32,568 nt of DNA from CAYLJJ01 sp964384025 (GCA_964384025.1 CAYLJJ010000083.1:1-32568); one strand, 5' to 3'; positions 1 through 7,543 are shown, counted from the first letter of the stretch. The notes: generated by a model from the letters alone, not told the origin. Numbers and translations are program-made.

Positions 1-149
1 GGCTCGGGCATCTTCACCCGGTCTGGGGTGTCCACTCAAACGTAGCAAGTCCAGGTATGTGTTGCTCCTGAAGGGTTGCTCAACTTGACTGAGCGGCGCT
101 CAAGCTGCTATCGGGGCCTGCTCAGCGCGAAGAGGAGGGGTTCAGATCG
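1..149. other. Upstream region of the tol operon
   Basis: No gene end or RNA gene is recognisable here. A purine-rich ribosome binding site, GAGGAGGGG at about 132-140, precedes the tolQ ATG by nine bases. A poor sigma-70-like pair, TTGACT at 85-90 and TATCGG at 109-114, has an 18-base spacer. This is only a suggestion of a promoter; no operator or hairpin stands out. Confidence 0.3.
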
Positions 150-869
150 ATGGAGGAGATCTTTGTACAGCTGGTTACTCAAGCACCTGCTCCGGAGGAG
201 ATCAATATCACGCTGCTCTTGGTCAGGGCGACGCCGGTGGTCAAAGCGGTTCTGATTCTCCTGGTCCTGATCTCCCTGATCACTTGGTATATCATCATCT
301 ACAAGCTGTTTTCACTCAATCGAGCTCATAAAGAGACCGGCCTCTTCTTGGAGACCTTCTGGCAGTCCAAGCGCCTAGATGAGATCTATCAAACCAGTGA
401 ATATCTCAACCACAGCCCAGTGAGCCAGCTCTTTCGAGCGGGTTATGTCGAACTGTCTAAGCTTAAAGGAGACAGCGAGAAGGAGACGATGCACGGACAG
501 ATGGGGGAGATGGAGAATATCGAGCGCGCGCTGCGTAGAGCCCAGACCAGCGAGAGCATCCACCTCGATTCTATGCTCTCGGTTTTGGCAACTACGGGCA
601 GCGCGGCTCCTTTCATCGGCCTCTTTGGCACCGTCTGGGGCATCATGAGTTCCTTCCTCAGCATCGCCAAGGAGGGCAACGCCAGCCTGATCACGGTGGC
701 TCCTGGGATCGCCGAAGCCCTCATCGCCACCGCCATCGGGCTGGTGGCCGCTATCCCCGCTGTGGTCCTCTATAACTACTTCCTGAGCCGCACGCGGGTC
801 TTGGAGGCGGATATGGACAACTTCAACAACGACTTCCTCAATATTGTTAAGCGGCACTTCTTTAATTGA
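150..869 (+). CDS. tolQ: TolQ, inner-membrane proton-channel subunit of Tol-Pal
   Basis: This 239-residue protein is a MotA/TolQ/ExbB-family subunit. With TolR it forms the proton-driven motor that energises TolA for outer-membrane constriction at division. Three hydrophobic segments are visible: about residues 28-50, then about 145-172 with the typical small-residue run GLFGTVWGIM, then about 180-208. A long cytoplasmic loop lies between the first and second. The length is normal for TolQ. It is the first gene of a five-gene operon; tolR starts 12 bases after its stop codon. The TolQ rather than ExbB call rests on the tolR-tolA-tolB-pal neighbours. Confidence 0.96.
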   Translation: MEEIFVQLVTQAPAPEEINITLLLVRATPVVKAVLILLVLISLITWYIIIYKLFSLNRAHKETGLFLETFWQSKRLDEIYQTSEYLNHSPVSQLFRAGYVELSKLKGDSEKETMHGQMGEMENIERALRRAQTSESIHLDSMLSVLATTGSAAPFIGLFGTVWGIMSSFLSIAKEGNASLITVAPGIAEALIATAIGLVAAIPAVVLYNYFLSRTRVLEADMDNFNNDFLNIVKRHFFN

Positions 870-881
870 GAGGGGGCGAGC

Positions 882-1364
882 ATGAGCATGAGCGCAGGGG
901 GCAACGGCGGCAAAAGGGTCCTCAGCGAGATCAACGTGACCCCCCTCGTCGATGTGATGTTGGTGTTGCTGATCGTCTTTATGGTGACCACCCCCTTCAT
1001 CGTGGAGGATAACGGCCCCAGGAAGGTGGAGGTGGAGCTGCCCCCCACCTCAGCTGAGCCGGTCAAGGCCAGCGAGATGCAGACTTTGATGATCATAACC
1101 AAGGAGTTTGAGTTGAAGCTCTCCTTGGGCAAGGAGCCCTCATCAATCCTGAGCTGCAAAAAAGAGCAGGACTATAAAGTCTGCTTGGAGCCGTTAGAGG
1201 GCAAGATCAAGGACAACCCCAAGCTGCAAGGGGATCAACGTGTCTTTCTCCTCGCCGATAGAAGTTTGCCTTATGGCTTCGTCGCTGATGTGATGGCGCG
1301 GATGAAGAACGCGGGCATCATGAGCTTAGCGCTGGTGACCAACCCACCTGAGGAGGGTCTATGA
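882..1364 (+). CDS. tolR: TolR, proton-channel partner of TolQ
   Basis: This 160-residue ExbD/TolR-family protein has one N-terminal membrane helix at about residues 22-45, within NVTPLVDVMLVLLIVFMV. That stretch holds the conserved membrane Asp used in proton transfer. The rest is a periplasmic domain. The periplasmic part contains two cysteines (SCKKEQ and KVCLEP) about 13 residues apart that could form a disulfide, which is not typical of E. coli TolR. The start has AGGGGG just upstream. The end overlaps tolA by four bases (ATGA), implying translational coupling. Confidence 0.95.
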   Translation: MSMSAGGNGGKRVLSEINVTPLVDVMLVLLIVFMVTTPFIVEDNGPRKVEVELPPTSAEPVKASEMQTLMIITKEFELKLSLGKEPSSILSCKKEQDYKVCLEPLEGKIKDNPKLQGDQRVFLLADRSLPYGFVADVMARMKNAGIMSLALVTNPPEEGL

Positions 1365-2212
1365 AAGATCTGAGCCTTAAAGTAACCGCCTCTCTCTGCA
1401 CTGGGTTGATCAACGCCTCGATCTTCGTTGGGATGGCCTGGGCGGGCTTTATCGATGAGCCGCCCAAGGAGAACCCAGAGCCCCCCACCTTTCATTGGGT
1501 GGATGTCGCGCCGGTAGTACGCAAAGGGGAGATCAAGAAGAAGAACACGCTCCCTCGCATCACCAAAGCTCCAGAGGCCCCCCCTCCAGAGGCGGACAGG
1601 GCCAGCATCTCTCGGGAAATTGAGGAGGAGGAAGAGCGTAAGAAAGAGGAGCTGGAGCGAGAGAAGAAGCGCAAGCGAGAGCTGGCTGAGCAGAGACACC
1701 GAGATGAGGAGGCGCAGAGGCTTAAGGAGGAGCGTAAGCGTAAGCGGGAGGAGCGTAAGGCGCTCGAGCGCAAGCGCGCTATGGCTCGCGCTATAGCCGA
1801 AGTTGATAAGCGCGCAGATGAAGAAGATAATCCTGGGGGGGCTCCCGATGGCTTTGAGTATGGCACCTCTACAGATCCCAGCGCCACACGCCATCGGATG
1901 GCATATATCAGCCGTGTCAGCTTGATGCTCCAACGACAGTTTGAAGTCCCCTCTACCATCCCCGCCGAACTCCGCAAGGAACTCAAGGCGAAGGTCCACT
2001 TTAAGATCAACCAGGACGGGCGGCTCAAAGGAGCCCCCCGCCTGATCAAAGGCAGCGGTAACCGCTTCTTCGATCAGGCCGCGCTGCGCGCTGTCCGCAA
2101 GTTTGGGGCGGGCTCACAGCTTAGGATTCCTCTTCCCGAGAAGAGGCACAAAGGTCTACGCCGCTATCTCCTCAAAGAGGGCATCACAGCAGTGATGCAG
2201 GCCATAAAATAA
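1361..2212 (+). CDS. tolA: TolA, envelope-spanning linker of Tol-Pal
   Basis: This 283-residue protein has the three-part TolA plan. An N-terminal membrane helix (about residues 8-31) is followed by a highly charged Glu/Lys/Arg helical region (about 85-155) that would span the periplasm. A C-terminal TonB/TolA-like domain follows (about 185-283), containing LKAKVHFKINQDGRL and FFDQAALRAVRKF. TolA couples the TolQR motor to TolB and Pal at the outer membrane. The charged region is shorter than in E. coli TolA. The assignment relies on architecture and operon position, because sequence conservation in TolA is low. Confidence 0.9.
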   Translation: MKDLSLKVTASLCTGLINASIFVGMAWAGFIDEPPKENPEPPTFHWVDVAPVVRKGEIKKKNTLPRITKAPEAPPPEADRASISREIEEEEERKKEELEREKKRKRELAEQRHRDEEAQRLKEERKRKREERKALERKRAMARAIAEVDKRADEEDNPGGAPDGFEYGTSTDPSATRHRMAYISRVSLMLQRQFEVPSTIPAELRKELKAKVHFKINQDGRLKGAPRLIKGSGNRFFDQAALRAVRKFGAGSQLRIPLPEKRHKGLRRYLLKEGITAVMQAIK

Positions 2213-2220
2213 AGGTCACT

Positions 2221-3531
2221 ATGCGCACACTCTTTATCCTGCTCCTTTATAGCCTCTCAGCCCAGGCTCAAGAGGAGGAGAAGGTTTTCAAAGGGATCAA
2301 GGTAGATGTGATCCCTCGGGACTTTTCCCCAACTCAGATGGCGGTCCCCAGAGCGCTTAACCTGGGAGGCGCCGCAGACACCCGGGGCGTCACCGAGGCC
2401 CTCTCCGGCACCGTCATACGAGATCTAAAGATCTCAGGGCATTTTCACTTTATTCCAGAGTCTGGCTATCTCAGCGATCCCAGCAAGGAGGGGATCGAGC
2501 CCAAATTCAAGGACTGGTTTAACGCGGGCACTCAGGGCTTAGTCAAGACCGGCTATCGCATCAAGGGCAAACAGGTCACGGTAGAGATGCGGCTCTATAG
2601 CATCGACAGCTCAGAGCGGATCCGCTTCGCTGCGCCCTATGACAAGGCGGTCACCCTGCCGCTGAACATCAAGAAACTGAGGGCACATGCGCATGGCTTC
2701 GTTAATAACCTCCTGCTCTACTACACCAAGAGCCCTGGCTTCTTTCTCTCCAAGATCGTCTTTGCGCGACGAACCTCCAAGGGCAAGGCGATCTATATGG
2801 TCTCTCCCGATGGCCATGACGAGGGCACCTTGGTGCCTGGAGATCAGATCAATATGCTCCCCAGCTACTCAGGGGGGCGGATCTTCTTTACCAGCTTCCG
2901 CAACGGAGGACCTGAGCTGTTCAGCTATTCAGGAGGGCGTGTTCACCCCTTCGCGGGCTATAAGGGCCTCAACACAGGTGCGGTCCTCTCCCCCAACGGC
3001 AGCAGCGTGGCAGCTACCCTCAGCAAGGATGGCAACCCTGAGATCTACCTCCTCAACCCTGCTGATGGCTCGGTCAAGGCGCGGCTGACCAACAACTGGT
3101 CCATCGACACCAGCCCCAGTTGGTCTCCTGATGGCAAACGGATCTGCTTTGTAAGCGATCGCCACGGCAGTCCACAGATCTGGGTGATGAACGCAGATGG
3201 CTCAGGCAAGCGGCGCATCACCCTCCAGGGGGAGTACAACCAGACCCCTGTCTGGAGCCCTAGGGGAGATCTCATCGCCTTCACCGCTCGGGATGAGCGC
3301 CATATCTTCGACATCTTTGTCGTCGATCCAGCCACAAAGAAGATTGAGCGCCTGACCCAAAATCAGGGCAATAATGAGGAGCCTACTTGGTCACCAGGAG
3401 GCCGCTATCTGGCCTTCACCAGCACCCGCAATGGCGCCTCTCAACTCTATATCATGACCGCTGACGGTCGTTCTCAGACCCAGATCAGTAGAGGCAAAGG
3501 GGGCTACTTGACCCCCTCTTGGGGGCGTTGA
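2221..3531 (+). CDS. tolB: TolB, periplasmic beta-propeller of Tol-Pal
   Basis: This 436-residue protein has a signal peptide (residues 1 to about 16, ending AQA). An N-terminal alpha/beta domain (about 25-165) contains ALSGTVIRDLKISGHF. A six-bladed propeller follows, recognised by repeats such as SPSWSPDGKRICFVSD, TPVWSPRGDLIAFTA and EPTWSPGGRYLAFTS. TolB binds Pal and TolA and passes signals between them. It starts eight bases after the tolA stop with AAAGG upstream, and pal follows after one base. The length matches the family. Confidence 0.96.
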   Translation: MRTLFILLLYSLSAQAQEEEKVFKGIKVDVIPRDFSPTQMAVPRALNLGGAADTRGVTEALSGTVIRDLKISGHFHFIPESGYLSDPSKEGIEPKFKDWFNAGTQGLVKTGYRIKGKQVTVEMRLYSIDSSERIRFAAPYDKAVTLPLNIKKLRAHAHGFVNNLLLYYTKSPGFFLSKIVFARRTSKGKAIYMVSPDGHDEGTLVPGDQINMLPSYSGGRIFFTSFRNGGPELFSYSGGRVHPFAGYKGLNTGAVLSPNGSSVAATLSKDGNPEIYLLNPADGSVKARLTNNWSIDTSPSWSPDGKRICFVSDRHGSPQIWVMNADGSGKRRITLQGEYNQTPVWSPRGDLIAFTARDERHIFDIFVVDPATKKIERLTQNQGNNEEPTWSPGGRYLAFTSTRNGASQLYIMTADGRSQTQISRGKGGYLTPSWGR

Positions 3532-3532
3532 G

Positions 3533-4225
3533 ATGTGGAGACTTCTTCCTCTTCTGTTCCTTCTCTCCTGTCTGAGCGCCTGTGGAGGGCCTCCTGTTCA
3601 GGAGCTGTCTGCGGCGGAGACAGCGATGAACGAGGCGTTCCTCGCCCAGCGCTGCGCGCCTGAGGAGTACGCCGCTGCTCAGAAGATGCAGGCGAAGGCC
3701 AAGGCGCTCTCCAAAGAGGGCAAATATGATGAGGCCAAGGCTGCTGCCATGGCCGCTGAAAAGTTGGCGGTCAAGGCTCGCCAGAAAGCCGCCGCTCGTA
3801 GAGATGATTGCCTTAAACCTAAGGGAGAGGGGAGCGAGCCGATCAAAATCAAGGAGTTCCTTGAGAAAGATGAGCCCCCAATTGAAGGAGAAGAGGGAGA
3901 GTTACAGATGGTGTACTTTGATTACAGCGTCTCTGAGCTGAGCCCTGAGGCTCGAAAGACGATCAAGGGCAACTCAGCCTGGATGAAGCGACATCCAAAG
4001 AGCCGCATCATCCTGGGAGGTCACGCCGATAAGCGAGGGAGCACAGAGTATAACTTGGCCCTGGCTGAGCGTCGAGCGTTCACCGCTCAAAAGTATCTGC
4101 TCTCTTTGGGGATCGAGGCGGTTCGTCTTCGCATCATTAGCTATGGAGAAGAGATGCTTTTGGACTATGGAGACAGCGAGGCGGCTCACACCCGTAACCG
4201 TCGAGTGGAGTTTAGACCTTACTAG
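3533..4225 (+). CDS. pal: Pal, peptidoglycan-associated outer-membrane lipoprotein
   Basis: This 230-residue lipoprotein has a lipobox (LSAC) at residues 14-17. An Ala/Lys/Glu-rich helical segment follows (about 25-95) with pairs of repeats such as AKALSKEGKYDEAKAAA, longer than in E. coli Pal. The C-terminal OmpA-like peptidoglycan-binding domain (about 125-230) contains VYFDYSVSEL, GGHADKRGSTEYNLALAERRA and the final TRNRRVEF. The Asp and Arg residues that bind diaminopimelate are present. It is the last gene of the tol operon. Its 3' end overlaps the convergent pssA by 14 bases, so no terminator fits between them. Confidence 0.95.
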   Translation: MWRLLPLLFLLSCLSACGGPPVQELSAAETAMNEAFLAQRCAPEEYAAAQKMQAKAKALSKEGKYDEAKAAAMAAEKLAVKARQKAAARRDDCLKPKGEGSEPIKIKEFLEKDEPPIEGEEGELQMVYFDYSVSELSPEARKTIKGNSAWMKRHPKSRIILGGHADKRGSTEYNLALAERRAFTAQKYLLSLGIEAVRLRIISYGEEMLLDYGDSEAAHTRNRRVEFRPY

Positions 4226-4982
4226 GTTCAGCCTCCTCTTCAACGCTCTCTCCCTCCTCCTCTGCAATTTCTCCTCTATAGAAATTGTGACGCAGCTCCC
4301 AGGCGATCCCTCCCAGGATATAGGAAGCGATCAGGACAAGGAGATACTCAGGGAACATTCTTAAGGCCGCAAAGGTGTAACCCAAGAGCACATTGATCGC
4401 TTGAAACAGGTTGATGAGTTTGTTTTCGCGGCCTTTGAGCTTGGGTAGACGTAGGCTGCTGACCATGGCGATGGCGGAGACCAGGAGGAGCCCTGGGAAT
4501 GCGCTGAGCAGCCCCTCTGAGAGCGCTTGACTTTCCCAGCTCAGATAGAGCGTAGCGATGAGGGCTCCACACATGGTGGTGGGGATCCCGTAGAAGGTTC
4601 GATCCCCTCCTGGAGGATCGGTGACGTTGTAACGAGCCAAACGAGCCGCGGTGGCCAACACATAAGTCCCTGCCGCCAAGAGGAGCAGGAGGCGCTCATC
4701 TCCTTGGTAACTGGAGCTTAGACGGTGATAGACCAAGGCCGCAGGGGCGAGCCCAAAGGCCACAAAATCAGCGAAGGAGTCCAGCTCGGCGCCAAAGCCC
4801 GAGCTGGCCTTGAGCAGTCGCGCAGCGGTCCCGTCCAGCTTATCCAGCAAGACTCCCCAGCAGATCATCCAGGCCGCCAAGCTGAAGTTGCCCTGGGCCG
4901 AGGAGAGCAGGGAGGCGAGGCCAAAGATCATTGAGAGGGCTGTGAAAGAGTTGGGGACGACAAACTTGGGGTGAATTCGCAT
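4212..4982 (-). CDS. pssA: CDP-diacylglycerol-serine O-phosphatidyltransferase
   Basis: This 256-residue integral membrane enzyme of the CDP-alcohol phosphatidyltransferase family probably joins CDP-diacylglycerol and L-serine to make phosphatidylserine, the precursor of phosphatidylethanolamine. The full signature is present: D47-x2-DG-x2-AR-x8-G-x3-D-x3-D72, in DKLDGTAARLLK and GAELDSFAD. Six or more hydrophobic stretches follow. The tail is acidic (GEIAEEEGESVEEEAE) and overlaps pal. The N-terminal pattern PNSFTALSMIFG is typical of PssA rather than PgsA. A hairpin sits directly before the start codon. Confidence 0.9.
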   Translation of the reverse strand: MRIHPKFVVPNSFTALSMIFGLASLLSSAQGNFSLAAWMICWGVLLDKLDGTAARLLKASSGFGAELDSFADFVAFGLAPAALVYHRLSSSYQGDERLLLLLAAGTYVLATAARLARYNVTDPPGGDRTFYGIPTTMCGALIATLYLSWESQALSEGLLSAFPGLLLVSAIAMVSSLRLPKLKGRENKLINLFQAINVLLGYTFAALRMFPEYLLVLIASYILGGIAWELRHNFYRGEIAEEEGESVEEEAEPSKV

Positions 4983-5000
4983 AGGGGATCGTTATCCCCT
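4983..5000 (-). promoter_or_regulatory. Hairpin enclosing the pssA Shine-Dalgarno-like sequence
   Basis: A perfect 7-base inverted repeat (AGGGGAT, 4-base loop, ATCCCCT) lies immediately next to the pssA start codon. Read on the pssA strand, the 5' arm AGGGGAT is also the only good ribosome-binding-like sequence, so folding would hide it. This is visible in the sequence; a role in translation control is inference. Confidence 0.4.
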
Positions 5001-5093
5001 GGGCTTGATAGAGTCTAGAGTCTTGCAACTCGGTAGAGAGAGCTGCTCTTTACGGGTTGGGGTCAGCCCCCCTCTAATTTGAAAATGCCAGGG

Positions 5094-5126
5094 TCTATTG
5101 ACCCCAGATAGAGTGGGGTCAATAGA
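5094..5126. repeat. Perfect 12-base inverted repeat with GGGGTCA arms
   Basis: The arms TCTATTGACCCC (5094-5105) and GGGGTCAATAGA (5115-5126) are perfectly complementary around a 9-base spacer. A third GGGGTCA copy lies at 5059-5065. No T-run follows on either strand, so an intrinsic terminator is unlikely. It could be an operator between divergent genes or a REP/MITE-like palindromic element. Which one cannot be decided from one copy. Confidence 0.6.
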
Positions 5127-5243
5127 ACAGCTCCCTCCCAATTCTCATCCAAGAGAAACTTCAGAGGAGAAAGTCAGAGTAGGTGTTGAAGCAAAATGGG
5201 AAGAATTCAGCCTTGGGAACTCAGAATGGCCGACTCGAAAATG

Positions 5244-5260
5244 ATAGTTTTTCAAACTAT
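5244..5260. repeat. AT-rich inverted repeat upstream of flp
   Basis: ATAGTTT (5244-5250) and AAACTAT (5254-5260) form a 7-base perfect inverted repeat with a 3-base centre, inside the most AT-rich part of the flp upstream region. The symmetry and position suit a regulator or integration-host-factor type binding region, but no specific factor can be named. Confidence 0.35.
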
Positions 5261-5368
5261 TTATCCAAAATTTTACTCTAAGGTTCTGGCTTTTATCTCT
5301 TCGATAGAGCTTTCCTTGGCCTCTTCTATCTCCTTCGGGTAGATTGAATAGCGTCACTTCCCGAGTCT

Positions 5369-5384
5369 TGGTCCAGCGATTGCT
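5369..5384 (+). promoter_or_regulatory. Candidate sigma-54 (-24/-12) promoter for the Tad operon
   Basis: TGGTCCAGCGATTGCT matches the sigma-54 pattern TGGCAC-N5-TTGCW. The GG and GC doublets are in exact register, the -12 half is complete, and four of six positions match in the -24 half. Transcription would begin near 5396, giving a leader of about 34 bases with a GGAG ribosome site before the flp ATG at 5430. Type IV pilin genes are often sigma-54 dependent in Proteobacteria. The match is good but not perfect. Confidence 0.45.
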
Positions 5385-5429
5385 ATCAAAGCGCTTGACG
5401 GATCTGGGAACCCAAACTTAGGAGAAAAA

Positions 5430-5600
5430 ATGTTGAATTTAATCAAGCGTTTAAGCCACGAGGAAGAGGCCGCCACCGCTGTTGAGTATGCTCTCATCGC
5501 GGCCATCGTTGGAGTCGCCCTTATTGGAACCTTGGTCGCCTTCCGTGACAGCATCCGAGGGATGCTGACTCGGGCCGCCAACGTGATCTCTTCTCAGTAG
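5430..5600 (+). CDS. flp: Flp-family type IVb pilin (major Tad pilin)
   Basis: This 56-residue prepilin begins MLNLIKRLSHEEE, a short basic leader. The Flp core AATAVEYALIAAIVGVALIG follows, then a short polar tail ending VISSQ. The family's Glu5-Tyr6 pair of the mature protein is E19-Y20 if cleavage occurs after residue 14. The residue before the cut is Ala rather than the usual Gly. GGAG lies six bases before the ATG. The gene is short and easily missed. It is the first gene of the Tad locus, directly downstream of the sigma-54-like promoter. Confidence 0.92.
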   Translation: MLNLIKRLSHEEEAATAVEYALIAAIVGVALIGTLVAFRDSIRGMLTRAANVISSQ

Positions 5601-5650
5601 GCGCCCCCATCAACCTGGGCTTTGGTGCCCTCTTTGGCCCGCTCCTCTGG

Positions 5651-6127
5651 TTGGCGCTCTTCTCTGCCTCCTGGAGTGATCTCAGGCAACGGAGGGTGCC
5701 CAACCGCCTTAACGCCGCCATTCTTTTCAGTGGCTTAGCCGCCCAGCTGCATCTATCAGGTTGGGAGGGGTTGGGTGATGGCCTGTTGGGAGTGCTTGTA
5801 GGCTTCGCGTTGATGTTGGGTCCCTTCGCGCTTCATCTTTACCGGGGAGGAGATGCAAAGCTGGTGATGGCTCTGGGTGCCTGGTTGGGACCCAGCGCCT
5901 GTACCTGGATGTTTCTTTGGGGGGTCTCTCTGGGTGGCCTCCTGGGTCTCATCCTGATGATCTCCTCTGGCTCTGAGCTTCGTAGACGCATCGGTCAAAA
6001 CCTGAAGTTGGCGGCGCTCACTCTTCAACTCCCCCGAGTGGAGGCAGGTCGAGCGACCTCCGCTCATGTCCCTATGGCGCTCGCGTTCTCATCTGGCGCC
6101 GTGCTGGCTGCCACTTGGTGGAGGTAA
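5651..6127 (+). CDS. tadV: Prepilin peptidase TadV/CpaA (A24 family)
   Basis: This aspartic membrane protease would remove the Flp leader peptide. Both catalytic aspartates are visible: SDLRQRRVPN (D10) and RGGDAKL (D68 in a GxGD-like motif), with hydrophobic helices between and after them. The only common start codon is TTG at 5651, which has no ribosome site and leaves almost no first membrane helix. The open frame extends upstream and encodes the hydrophobic stretch INLGFGALFGPLLWLALF, reachable only from ATC (5609) or CTG (5615). The true N-terminus is probably upstream; the coordinates give the conservative start. Confidence 0.85.
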   Translation: MALFSASWSDLRQRRVPNRLNAAILFSGLAAQLHLSGWEGLGDGLLGVLVGFALMLGPFALHLYRGGDAKLVMALGAWLGPSACTWMFLWGVSLGGLLGLILMISSGSELRRRIGQNLKLAALTLQLPRVEAGRATSAHVPMALAFSSGAVLAATWWR

Positions 6128-6130
6128 TTT

Positions 6131-6565
6131 ATGAGCTCTTCTCGAAGGCGCAGGTTTCAGAGAGGTGCTGTCGCTGTTGAGACCGCCCTCTCACTTATCA
6201 TCCTCACCTTTGTCGCTACCGCAGGCATAAATTTCGGTGATGCCATGATCGTACGCAGTCGCCTGACGCACTCCACCAGCCGCGCAGCGCGCATCTGCTC
6301 TATGCTGGGACCAGCGGCGATGGGCGCTTGTGTTGAGCAACAAGTCCGCAATGGTCTGGACACGATGGCCACTCGATGCGACAACCTAAACATTACGCAA
6401 GAGGTTCGGCGCCTCAACGGTATGAACGGCAGCCTAGATGTTGTTCAGGTTGAGGCTCGTTGCCTCTATAATGGAGGAGTGTGGGCGGGACTCGTGAACC
6501 GTTGGGTGAGTGATCCGCTCCTGCTTACAGCTTCCGCCACGATGCCGATAGGGGGTTCTATTTGA
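6131..6565 (+). CDS. TadE-like pseudopilin
   Basis: This 144-residue protein has the TadE/TadG N-terminal signature. A basic start is followed by RGAVAVETALSLIILTFVATAG, with a Glu five residues into the hydrophobic helix. A soluble domain with cysteines at CSML, GACVEQ, RCDN and RCLY follows. Such minor pilins are processed by TadV and help assembly of the Flp pilus. The ATG follows GGAGG and starts four bases after the tadV stop. TadE and TadF cannot be told apart here, and no larger TadG is present. Confidence 0.8.
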   Translation: MSSSRRRRFQRGAVAVETALSLIILTFVATAGINFGDAMIVRSRLTHSTSRAARICSMLGPAAMGACVEQQVRNGLDTMATRCDNLNITQEVRRLNGMNGSLDVVQVEARCLYNGGVWAGLVNRWVSDPLLLTASATMPIGGSI

Positions 6566-6598
6566 TCCCTCCACCGGCACCGCGCCCAAGGAGAGCGA

Positions 6599-7543
6599 AT
6601 GAGCGCTCACAGTGTTGGAGGGGCCCGCGCTTCTAAAGTGGGTGCCCTGGGGTTTACCTTTCTCGCCATCATCATGACTCTCGCTACAGCCTTCCTCTTG
6701 GCTAAAGTGATGGGGACCAACCACTACGCTGGAGAGCCGGTGGAGACCATCGTCGTCGCGGCGGTCAAGATCCCTGCAGCAGAGCGCATCAATGAGAGCC
6801 ACCTCAAGGTCGTAAACTGGCCCAAGGCCTCGATCCCAGAGGGGGCGTTTACGAGCATTGATGATTTCTTGGGCCCAGATCCTCGGGTCCCTGCACGCAC
6901 CATCCTAGAGGGAGAGCCCATCTTGGGAGCGCGCCTCGCCTCTACCAAGTCCGGCACCGGGATGGCTTCTTTGGTCCCTCCAGAGAAGCGCGCCTTCCCT
7001 GTCCCTGTAGATCCTTGGGTCGGCACTGCGCGCCTGATCTATCCTGGCTCTGAGGTGGATGTGCTCACCACCATCCGCAATCCAGGGAGCCGTCAGATGA
7101 GCACCAAGCTGGTGTTGCAGAAGCTCAAGGTCCTCTCTGTAGATGGAGTGACAGACTCAGCGGGTCAAGAGAAGGAGGAGAAGAAGGATGGCCTTCGCAA
7201 GAAGTCTGTCGTCACCCTCTTGGTTGATCCTGAAGAGGCGGAGGTTCTGACCCTGGCTTCAAGAGAGGGGAAGATCGACGTGATGCTTCGCAACACCAAC
7301 GATGAGTCGATCGTGGAGACCTTTGGCATCAGCGCCCCTGAACTCTTGGGAGAGGCTGATCAAGATGAAGTGGAGGAGGCCCTTCAGGCTCAGAAGGATT
7401 CAGATAAGCGAAGGGCTCGCAGTCGAAGAAGGCGGTCTCGGCGCCCCACCAAGCCTGTAACCAAATATCCAAAAGATGATCAGCCCCGCTTTGGGAGTCG
7501 TCGAGGCAGCGTGAAACACATCGACCTTGGAGGGCAGCAATGA
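6599..7543 (+). CDS. cpaB: CpaB/RcpC, Flp pilus assembly protein
   Basis: This 314-residue protein has one N-terminal membrane helix (about residues 19-41). A SAF-like domain follows (about 48-115) with VVVAAVKIPAAERI and the typical RTILEGEPIL. An RcpC/CpaB domain lies at about 125-245. The C-terminal tail (about 255-314) is rich in Arg and Lys. CpaB is a periplasmic protein linked to the secretin in Tad systems. The start has GGAG five bases upstream, and the stop overlaps the cpaC start (ATGATG). Confidence 0.88.
   Translation: MSAHSVGGARASKVGALGFTFLAIIMTLATAFLLAKVMGTNHYAGEPVETIVVAAVKIPAAERINESHLKVVNWPKASIPEGAFTSIDDFLGPDPRVPARTILEGEPILGARLASTKSGTGMASLVPPEKRAFPVPVDPWVGTARLIYPGSEVDVLTTIRNPGSRQMSTKLVLQKLKVLSVDGVTDSAGQEKEEKKDGLRKKSVVTLLVDPEEAEVLTLASREGKIDVMLRNTNDESIVETFGISAPELLGEADQDEVEEALQAQKDSDKRRARSRRRRSRRPTKPVTKYPKDDQPRFGSRRGSVKHIDLGGQQ

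Larger units (their letters stand above)
4983..5429. other. Divergent regulatory region between pssA and the Tad pilus operon
   Basis: No coding region is convincing over these 447 bases. It holds the pssA leader hairpin (4983-5000), three GGGGTCA motifs including a 12-base palindrome (5059-5126), a 7-base AT-rich palindrome ATAGTTT/AAACTAT (5244-5260), and a sigma-54-like promoter (5369-5384) followed by TCAAAGCGCTTGA (5386-5398). The part from 5220 to 5290 is clearly richer in A and T than the flanking genes, as expected for a control region. Confidence 0.5.

Noticed and set aside
1271..1999. 242-residue minus-strand frame opposite tolR and tolA
   Set aside because: The Leu-rich sequence is the reverse reading of the Glu/Lys/Arg repeats of TolA; tolR and tolA are certain.
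1492..2049. Ser/Arg-rich 185-residue minus-strand frame
   Set aside because: Low-complexity shadow of the charged TolA helix region.
5094..5126. Intrinsic terminator
   Set aside because: It lies upstream of both divergent genes and neither side has a T-run.
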